This document shows positions 58,315 through 64,000 of a stretch of 64,000 nt of DNA, piece after piece. The notes under the pieces are model-generated. The model made no database searches. It had not been told where the DNA came from and saw only the letters and a list, made by a program, of their open reading frames with translations. The stretch is from Pseudohongiella nitratireducens (GTDB lineage: Bacteria > Pseudomonadota > Gammaproteobacteria > Pseudomonadales > Pseudohongiellaceae). Location: contig NZ_LWHM01000019.1 of the NCBI RefSeq assembly GCF_001642735.1, forward strand, positions 53,640-117,639. Direction: 5' to 3'. The position numbers and the translations under genes were made by a program. How positions within the stretch are numbered: position 1 is the first letter of the stretch; each line of letters begins with the position of its first letter.

Positions 58315-58356
58315 AAAAAAACGGGAAGTGCCTATTCGCACTTCCCGTTTTTTTTT
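58315..58356. terminator. strong bidirectional terminator
   Basis: ACGGGAAGTGC (58321-58331) pairs perfectly with GCACTTCCCGT (58338-58348) around a 6-base loop, with an A-run before and nine T after. It ends ilvIH on the plus strand and could work for ilvC on the minus strand. Confidence 0.92.
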
Positions 58357-58385
58357 ACCCCTAAATGCCAACAAACATGGCACAA

Positions 58386-58551
58386 GGTCAGGGCATCATA
58401 TTATATATTGTTGCTAATCAGGCCACGCTTTGCATGGCGGTCCTCACCCGAAACAGCAGCCGAACTGTTTGAGCCGTTAGGCGAGTTTTCGGCTGCCGGG
58501 TGAGGGCGGCAGGCAGTGGCCAGCAGCAATATATAATATGATGCCCTGGCC
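58386..58551. repeat. nested inverted-repeat element between ilvH and ilvC
   Basis: About 166 bases that fold on themselves. Outer arms 58386-58415 and 58522-58551 pair over 30 positions (28 Watson-Crick, two G-U) and include the A/T-rich core around ATATAATATGATGCC. Inside, GGCCAC (58421-58426) pairs with GTGGCC (58516-58521), CCTCACCCG (58442-58450) with CGGGTGAGG (58497-58505), and CAGCCGAA (58457-58464) with TTCGGCTG (58488-58495), leaving a 23-base loop. There is no coding frame, no target-site duplication at the borders and no second copy in the window. It could be a MITE-like element, a structured 3' RNA or a processed small RNA. Confidence 0.85.
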
Positions 58552-58574
58552 GCTCACTGACCTGTTTGTCTGCT

Positions 58575-60044
58575 TTAGATTGCCCGCTTCATCGCAGTCA
58601 TGTAACTACGCAGACGCTGACCCACCACCTCAATCGGATGGTTACGGATGCTGTGGTTAACAGCAATCAGCTCAGCGTTATCCACATTGCTGTCACTCAG
58701 CTGCAGACCTTTACCAATCACATCAGTGTCGACTTTAGTCATAAAGTCTTTCAGCATAGGAACACAGGCGTGCGAGAACAGGTAGCAACCGTATTCAGCC
58801 GTATCAGAGATCACCTTGTTCATCTCATACAGCTTCTTGCGACCAATCAGGTTGGCGATCAGTGGCGTTTCGTGCAGAGATTCGTAGTAAGCAGACTCTT
58901 CAATGATGCCAGCGGCTGTCATGGTTTCGAATGCCAGCTCAACGCCTGCTTTCAGGAAGGCGGCCATCAGAATACCGTTGTCGTAGTACTCCTGCTCAGA
59001 GATTTCCATGTCGCCCGCTGTTGATTTCTCAAATGCGGTCTCGCCAGTTTCTTCGCGCCAGGTCAGCAGGTTTTTATCGTCATTTGCCCAGTCTTCCATC
59101 ATGACGCGGCTGAATTCGCCGGCAATGATGTCATCCATGTGCTTTTCGAACAGCGGACGCATGATGTCTTTCAGTTCGTCTGCCAGCGAGTTGGCAACCA
59201 GTTTGGCTGGGTTGCTCAAGCGGTCCATCATGTTAGTGATGCCGCCATACTTCAGGCCTTCCGAGATAACTTCCCAGCCGTGCTGAATCAGTTTTGATGC
59301 ATAGCCAGCTTCAACACCCTGCTCGATCATACGCTCGTAGCAAAGGATGGAGCCTGTTTGCAGAACACCACACAGAATGGTCTGCTCACCCATCAGGTCA
59401 GACTTTACTTCCGCAATGAAAGACGATTCCAGCACGCCCGCGCGATGACCACCTGTTGCTGCCGCGTAAGCTTTGGCAAGTTCCAGGCCTTCGCCCTGAG
59501 GGTCATTTTCCGGGTGAACGGCGATCAGTGTCGGTACACCGAAGCCACGTTTGTACTCTTCACGGACTTCGGAGCCTGGGCACTTGGGTGCGACCATGAT
59601 GACAGTCAGGTCGTCACGGATCTGCATACCTTCTTCTACGATGTTGAAACCGTGCGAGTAAGCCAGGCATGCGCCCTGCTTCATCAGTGGCATGACCTGT
59701 TTAACAACAGCGCTATGCTGTTTGTCTGGCGTCAGGTTCAGAACCAGGTCAGCGGTTGGAATCAGTTCTTCATAAGAGCCGACAGTGAAGGCATTCTCGG
59801 TGGCATTTTTCCAGGACTGGCGCTTTTCAGTAATCGCCGCTTCACGTAACGCGTAGCTCACATCCAGACCGCTATCGCGCATGTTCAGGCCCTGGTTCAG
59901 GCCCTGGGCGCCACAGCCCACGATAACCACTTTCTTGCCCAGCAGGCGGTCAACACCATCGGCAAATTCCGATGTGTTCATGAAACGGCATTTGCCCAGC
60001 TGCTCCAGCTGAAGGCGAAGTGGTAAAGAATTGAAATAGTTCAT
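58575..60044 (-). CDS. ilvC: ketol-acid reductoisomerase, class II (long form)
   Basis: 489 residues, the E. coli-type two-knot long form (class I enzymes have about 340). Converts acetolactate to dihydroxyisovalerate with NADPH and Mg2+. [21 protein letters not shown] is the NADPH site (core [12 protein letters not shown]), and the duplicated C-terminal helical domain has the metal-binding E/D residues ([23 protein letters not shown]). Divergent from ilvY, convergent with ilvH. Confidence 0.96.
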   Translation of the reverse strand: MNYFNSLPLRLQLEQLGKCRFMNTSEFADGVDRLLGKKVVIVGCGAQGLNQGLNMRDSGLDVSYALREAAITEKRQSWKNATENAFTVGSYEELIPTADLVLNLTPDKQHSAVVKQVMPLMKQGACLAYSHGFNIVEEGMQIRDDLTVIMVAPKCPGSEVREEYKRGFGVPTLIAVHPENDPQGEGLELAKAYAAATGGHRAGVLESSFIAEVKSDLMGEQTILCGVLQTGSILCYERMIEQGVEAGYASKLIQHGWEVISEGLKYGGITNMMDRLSNPAKLVANSLADELKDIMRPLFEKHMDDIIAGEFSRVMMEDWANDDKNLLTWREETGETAFEKSTAGDMEISEQEYYDNGILMAAFLKAGVELAFETMTAAGIIEESAYYESLHETPLIANLIGRKKLYEMNKVISDTAEYGCYLFSHACVPMLKDFMTKVDTDVIGKGLQLSDSNVDNAELIAVNHSIRNHPIEVVGQRLRSYMTAMKRAI

Positions 60045-60094
60045 GAGTCTCCCCAGATTCTCATTATGTTGCTTGAATAAATAGAAACGGCGCC

Positions 60095-60100
60095 ATCATA
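60095..60100 (-). promoter_or_regulatory. ilvC minus-10 box candidate
   Basis: On the minus strand this reads TATGAT, about 50 bases before the ilvC start. The minus-35 position 17 bases upstream (TTACGC) is poor, as expected for a promoter that needs the activator IlvY. Confidence 0.45.
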
Positions 60101-60132
60101 CTCTCAATCTGATGGTTGCGTAAAATGATATA

Positions 60133-60162
60133 TATGCAAGAATGTATTGCATATATTGCAAT
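60133..60162. promoter_or_regulatory. overlapping IlvY operator palindromes
   Basis: Two palindromes share a half-site: TATGCAA (60133-60139) with TTGCATA (60147-60153), and ATTGCA (60146-60151) with TGCAAT (60157-60162). They lie between divergent ilvC and ilvY, upstream of the ilvC minus-35 region. Overlapping TTGCA-type palindromes fit the binding mode of LysR-type IlvY, which in E. coli activates ilvC when acetolactate is present. Confidence 0.65.
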
Positions 60163-60239
60163 AAAGATTGCCTGACTCTGACCTGGCTAAGGTTGCCCTG
60201 ACAGGGCACCGCTGCCGGGTTTCTTCAGGGAGAGATACT

Positions 60240-61154
60240 ATGGACCTAAAAGACCTCAAGTTGTTCCTGCATTTATGTAAGACACTGCACTTTTCCCGCA
60301 GTAGCCGTGAACTGCATATCAGTCCCTCTGGCCTGACACGGGCAGTGCAGCGCCTGGAGCAAGAGTTGGGTGTGGTTTTGTTCGAGAGGGATAAGCGTAC
60401 CGTCAGGCAGACAGAGGCTGGCGTTAAACTACAGGCTTTTGCAGAATCCACATTGGAGCAACGGCAATTATTATTAGAGCAACTGGGTGACAGGGCGGAG
60501 TTGAATGGCACATTAAGTCTGTTTTGTTCTGTGACTGCCAGCTACAGTTTTCTTCATACCATGCTGCAACGGTTCAGGGCGGGACACCCGCAAATCGAAA
60601 TACAACTTCATACTGGTGATGCCGCGCAAGCTTTTCAGCGTGTCATTGATGAGAAAGATGATCTGGCGATTGCTGCCTTGCCTGCCAAACTGCCTGACCC
60701 CCTGGCATTTGTGGAGTTAGGCCGGTCACGCCTGATTGGTATTGGCCCTGCTGCTGATTGCCCGGTACGTCGCCATATTCGTACTGCCAGCAAAAGCGGT
60801 TCTTTTAATTGGGACCAGGTTCCCTTGATCTTACCTGAGGCTGGTTTGGCTCGGGACCGTGTTGAGCAATGGTTTCGAGAGCAAGGTGTTAAACCCAGAG
60901 TATATGCTCACGTCAGTGGTCACGAAGCCATGGTCAGTATGGTCAGTCTGGGTTGTGGTATCGCAGTCGTGCCTCAGGTTGTTGTGGAAAACAGCCCTTT
61001 GCAGGACCGGATCGACCGGCTGGAGGTGCTTCAGGGACTGGAATCCTTTACGGTGGGCTTGTGTGTATTAAAAAGAAGGCTCGGCAACCCTCTGATTAAA
61101 GCGTTTTGGCAGGTTGCAGACTCCCACCATCGCGATGCCGCAAGGGGTAAATGA
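60240..61154 (+). CDS. ilvY: LysR-type activator IlvY
   Basis: 304 residues from the ATG at 60240 (E. coli 297), preceded by AGGGAGAG; frames starting further upstream would run through the operator. N-terminal helix-turn-helix MDLKDLKLFLHLCKTLHFSRSSRE / ISPSGLTRAVQRLEQELG (quoted in two pieces: DLKLFLHLCKTLHF and ISPSGLTRAVQRLEQELG) and a LysR substrate domain (LSLFCSVTASYSFLHTML). Activates the divergent ilvC in response to acetohydroxy acids. Confidence 0.93.
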   Translation: MDLKDLKLFLHLCKTLHFSRSSRELHISPSGLTRAVQRLEQELGVVLFERDKRTVRQTEAGVKLQAFAESTLEQRQLLLEQLGDRAELNGTLSLFCSVTASYSFLHTMLQRFRAGHPQIEIQLHTGDAAQAFQRVIDEKDDLAIAALPAKLPDPLAFVELGRSRLIGIGPAADCPVRRHIRTASKSGSFNWDQVPLILPEAGLARDRVEQWFREQGVKPRVYAHVSGHEAMVSMVSLGCGIAVVPQVVVENSPLQDRIDRLEVLQGLESFTVGLCVLKRRLGNPLIKAFWQVADSHHRDAARGK

Positions 61155-61231
61155 AACTGAGCAGAAATAACGCTGGTGTGTATAATCAGTGACAAGAAGT
61201 CCATGAAATACAACAGTATTGAGTTAATAAT

Positions 61232-62143
61232 ATGAGTATGGAATCAGTGCATGAGAATGCAGAAGAAGGCACACTGCCTGAGAATGATAGCGACAGTTTT
61301 ATTCCGATTGATGAGCATGAGGAGTATGTTGCTGAAGCAGACGGTCGAAAAATCACCCGTAAAGGGATTTATTTATTGCCTAACCTGCTGACATTAGGGG
61401 CTATGTTCGCCGGGTTTTACGCCATTATTGCCGGGATTAATGGCAACTTTAATGCCGCCGGCTGGGCGATATTGATTGCGGCAGTCATGGATGGACTGGA
61501 TGGCCGGGTTGCGAGACTGACCAACACACAAAGTGCGTTCGGCGCTCAGTTCGACAGTTTGGCTGATATGGTGTCCTTTGGTGTCGCGCCTGCACTGATC
61601 GTTTTCAGTTGGACATTGGGTTCACTGGGTAATGCCGGTTGGGCGGCCAGTTTTATTTTTATGTCTTGCGCAGCACTCAGGCTGGCCCGTTTTAATGTCC
61701 AGGCAGGAACGGCCGACAAGCGCTTCTTTGTTGGTTTGCAAAGCCCGGTCGCTGCCGGCCTTGTGACTTTTATCGTCTGGGTCGCCTACAAATACAATAT
61801 TGAGCCGGGTTGGTGGATGTCACTGGGTACTGGGTTGCTGACGGCTTTCACCGGTCTGTTGATGATTTCAAATTATCGTTACTACAGTTTCAAAGAGATA
61901 CATTTCAAGGGAACCGTTCCCTATGTTGTCTTCGTATTGGCTGTAGGGTTGTTGGTTGTCATTGCGCAACGACCGCACGAAGTGCTGTTCGGTATGTGTG
62001 CTGTTTATGCCATTACGGGCCCGATTATCGGGTTGGGAAAGAAGGTGAAAGCACGCCGTAAAAAAACAGAAAGGGCTGAGCCAAATGAGACGGAAGCTCG
62101 GTCTGGTGAAAAAGACAGTGAAACTGATTCTCTATCACGCTAG
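61232..62143 (+). CDS. pssA: CDP-diacylglycerol-serine O-phosphatidyltransferase
   Basis: 303-residue membrane enzyme that makes phosphatidylserine, the precursor of phosphatidylethanolamine. The CDP-alcohol motif runs DGLDGRVARL then FGAQFDSLAD. About seven hydrophobic helices, with a charged N-terminal 45-residue stretch (ENDSDSFIPIDEHEEY) and a basic/acidic tail. Membrane type, unlike soluble E. coli PssA. In pseudomonads pssA follows ilvC. Confidence 0.94.
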   Translation: MSMESVHENAEEGTLPENDSDSFIPIDEHEEYVAEADGRKITRKGIYLLPNLLTLGAMFAGFYAIIAGINGNFNAAGWAILIAAVMDGLDGRVARLTNTQSAFGAQFDSLADMVSFGVAPALIVFSWTLGSLGNAGWAASFIFMSCAALRLARFNVQAGTADKRFFVGLQSPVAAGLVTFIVWVAYKYNIEPGWWMSLGTGLLTAFTGLLMISNYRYYSFKEIHFKGTVPYVVFVLAVGLLVVIAQRPHEVLFGMCAVYAITGPIIGLGKKVKARRKKTERAEPNETEARSGEKDSETDSLSR

Positions 62144-62189
62144 TAAAGAACGCTAAAAACGCTGAACAAAAGCTGAAAAGGGGCTAGCC

Positions 62190-63233
62190 ATGCTTATCAA
62201 GCGCGCATCAGATATTAAATCTTCTGAAATTACGCCGGAGTCTGTGTACCGCAGCCGGCGGGAATTCATGAAAAGTGCTGCAGCGCTGGGGGGAGCGGCA
62301 GGTATATCCAGCCTGTTACCTGGCCTCGCCATGGCTGCTTCAGGCGATGGTTTGCGTGCCAGGGCGCCGGCCAACATGCAGCGAAGTGCACCGGCGGCAT
62401 GGTGGGAAGACAAGTTTCAGAATATCGAGGCCGCTGAGCGCGGTGGTGCTTTCTGGACAAATGAAGCACTCACGCCTTATCAGGATGTGGTGACTTATAA
62501 TAATTTTTATGAGTTCGGCATGGATAAGGGGGATCCGTCCCGGTATGCGCAGGAATTTGAGGTTGATCCCTGGTCAATAGAGATAGCAGGGGAGTGTGAT
62601 AACCCGGCAACCTACCATCTGGAGGACTTTCTTAAGCCCCAGCAACTGGAAGAGCGTATTTATCGTTTGCGTTGTGTTGAGCGCTGGTCGATGGTGATTC
62701 CCTGGGTGGGCTTTCCTTTGGCCGATCTGATTAAAAAGGCGCAACCAAATTCCAAAGCAAAATATGTCGCGTTTGAGACCCTGCTTGACCCCGATCAAAT
62801 GCCTGCTCAGAATAGCCGGTTTGCCATTATCGACTGGCCCTATCGTGAGGGGCTGCGTATGGATGAAGCCATGCATCCGCTAGCGTTCCTTGCAGTAGGT
62901 TTATATGGTGACTACCTGCCTCCGCAAAATGGTGCACCTATTCGTCTGGTGGTTCCGTGGAAGTATGGTTTCAAGAGTATCAAGTCTATTGTTCGTATCC
63001 GTTTCACCGAGACTGAGCCGCAAACGGCCTGGAATATGCTTCAACCGCAGGAGTATGGCTTTTACGCCAATGTGAACCCGAATGTTCACCATCCGCGCTG
63101 GCGCCAGGATATGGAAACGCGTCTGCCACGAACACTGTTCAGCTCCGGGCGACAGGAAACCCTGATGTTCAATGGTTACGGTGATCAGGTCGGACATCTA
63201 TATGAAGGCATGGATCTGGCCAGAAATTTCTAA
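62190..63233 (+). CDS. msrP: protein-methionine-sulfoxide reductase catalytic subunit MsrP
   Basis: 347 residues. Twin-arginine signal [18 protein letters not shown] for export of a folded molybdopterin enzyme; the Mo-ligand Cys lies in [18 protein letters not shown]. Repairs oxidised methionine in periplasmic proteins, taking electrons from MsrQ, the next gene. Confidence 0.95.
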   Translation: MLIKRASDIKSSEITPESVYRSRREFMKSAAALGGAAGISSLLPGLAMAASGDGLRARAPANMQRSAPAAWWEDKFQNIEAAERGGAFWTNEALTPYQDVVTYNNFYEFGMDKGDPSRYAQEFEVDPWSIEIAGECDNPATYHLEDFLKPQQLEERIYRLRCVERWSMVIPWVGFPLADLIKKAQPNSKAKYVAFETLLDPDQMPAQNSRFAIIDWPYREGLRMDEAMHPLAFLAVGLYGDYLPPQNGAPIRLVVPWKYGFKSIKSIVRIRFTETEPQTAWNMLQPQEYGFYANVNPNVHHPRWRQDMETRLPRTLFSSGRQETLMFNGYGDQVGHLYEGMDLARNF

Positions 63234-63256
63234 GCTGATAGCAGGGAAGCCGTTTG

Positions 63257-63907
63257 GTGAATGCTAAAACAACCGGCCAGTTGAGCTGGCGTCGTAATCC
63301 TGCTCTGTGGAAGTGGATTCGCAGGTTGATCTGGTGGTCTGCCTGCGTACCTTTTGTGTTTCAGTTATATGGGGCTGTATTTAATACCCTGGGGGCTGAT
63401 CCGGCCAAAGAGTTAGCGCTGGATACGGGGCGTTGGGCGCTGCGTTTTCTGTTGCTCTGTTTAGCTGTGACTCCGCTGCGGGAGCTGACTGGTATTGCCC
63501 AGCTTGCACCCTTGCGACGAACGCTGGGCTTGTTCTCGCTCTTTTATGCTTCTTTACACCTGCTGGTATATGCGCTGTTTCTGCTGGAGCTCCGCTGGTT
63601 TGAAATCGGCGACGATATATTAGAGAGACCTTATATTACAGTCGGCTTCACGGCCTGGTTGATTCTGGCTGTGCTGGGGGCAACATCGCCCAAGCGCATG
63701 GTGCGCTTACTTGGGCGCCGCTGGCGCACTTTGCACAAGCTTGTGTATCTGGCTGGTGTGCTGGCGTTATTGCATCTGATATGGATTATACGATCAGACA
63801 TATCTCAAGCCGTTATCTATGGCACGATCCTGATTGTTTTGCTAAGCTATCGAGTCTTGAATCACTTCAAAAAGCGCGCAGCGAAAGCTCAAACAACCAG
63901 AATATAG
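63257..63907 (+). CDS. msrQ: MsrQ heme-binding membrane subunit
   Basis: 216 residues from the GTG at 63257 (a TTG one codon upstream is possible). Six-helix ferric reductase-like protein (YedZ) with helices around ALRFLLLCLAVTPLREL, LFYASLHLLVYALFLLEL and HKLVYLAGVLALLHLIW, the His residues of which bind heme. Passes electrons from quinol to MsrP. Confidence 0.93.
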   Translation: MNAKTTGQLSWRRNPALWKWIRRLIWWSACVPFVFQLYGAVFNTLGADPAKELALDTGRWALRFLLLCLAVTPLRELTGIAQLAPLRRTLGLFSLFYASLHLLVYALFLLELRWFEIGDDILERPYITVGFTAWLILAVLGATSPKRMVRLLGRRWRTLHKLVYLAGVLALLHLIWIIRSDISQAVIYGTILIVLLSYRVLNHFKKRAAKAQTTRI

Positions 63908-63957
63908 CGCGCAGATGACAAATTGATTTCAAATATCGAATTTTTTGCAAATTATGC

Positions 63958-63985
63958 TTGCGGTAATCAGATTCTGTGGCATAAT
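63958..63985 (+). promoter_or_regulatory. sigma-70 promoter candidate at the right edge
   Basis: TTGCGG (63958-63963) and CATAAT (63980-63985) are 16 bases apart, and the following GCGCGCC suits a transcription start. The gene it would serve lies beyond the window. Confidence 0.4.
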
Positions 63986-64000
63986 GCGCGCCCTTGAGAC

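Noticed and set aside
58566..59024. 152-codon open frame on the plus strand
   Set aside because: Antisense to the 3' part of ilvC and without any motif.

Overview
The window is a continuous stretch of chromosome from a gammaproteobacterium. The evidence is the set of outer-envelope and housekeeping genes (BamD, LptE, RlpA, PBP2, MsrPQ, SlyX, GreB, YbeD) and a gene order that follows the Pseudomonas/oligotrophic-marine gammaproteobacterial pattern. I see no phage, insertion sequence, CRISPR array, rRNA or tRNA gene. Almost all of the DNA is coding.

Layout. 1-2.7 kb: end of an M15 peptidase gene, an MltB-type transglycosylase, a short ribosome hibernation factor and a DUF1244 protein. 2.7-6.5 kb (minus): tightly packed serA-serC-greB-glxA-type operon. 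6.7-8.9 kb: metallo-beta-lactamase-fold hydrolase, GIY-YIG protein, DUF523/DUF1722 protein. 9.1-17.3 kb (plus): proA-nadD-rsfS-rlmH-mrdA-rlpA-dacA-ybeD-lipB, for NAD and proline synthesis, ribosome maturation, cell elongation and lipoylation. 17.4-25.7 kb: a block of less common genes (extended cyclophilin, Na+ symporter, class V aminotransferase, Ask_Ect-like aspartate kinase, divergent membrane nucleotide cyclase, ICMT-like methyltransferase, an unknown protein, DUF4404). 25.7-33.6 kb (minus): miaB-phoH-ybeY-corC-leuS-lptE-holA. In Pseudomonas the 9-17 kb and 26-34 kb groups face each other around lipA, so the block occupies a known junction; rodA, the local mltB, lipA and lnt are missing from their usual positions.

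33.7-44.1 kb: DUF1820 protein, a His/Arg/Asp-rich secreted repeat protein, an aminotransferase, SrkA kinase, a TlpA-like thioredoxin, a fatty acid desaturase with a coiled-coil tail, SlyX, a membrane-anchored cold-shock protein, a glycine-zipper protein, a PepSY/response regulator/histidine kinase set and a TauE/SafE permease. 44.2-46.2 kb: a small minor-pilin cluster. 46.3-49.9 kb: glycine oxidase-like protein, nadE, gmhA. 50-55.6 kb: bamD opposite rluD-pgeF-clpB, with a good sigma-32 promoter before clpB.

55.6-63.9 kb: branched-chain amino acid region. ilvI-ilvH is preceded by a structured leader with a short Leu/Val/Ile-rich open frame. A divergent ilvC (long, class II) and ilvY pair with palindromic operators lies between ilvH and pssA-msrP-msrQ. 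Between the convergent ilvH and ilvC lies a terminator followed by a roughly 165-nt nested inverted repeat with an almost perfect 30-bp outer stem.

Best candidates for something undescribed: the nested inverted-repeat element (58386-58551), the ilv leader (55694-56048), and the cyclase/ICMT/unknown-protein neighbourhood (22558-25251). Family assignments come from reading motifs and length; no database search was run.
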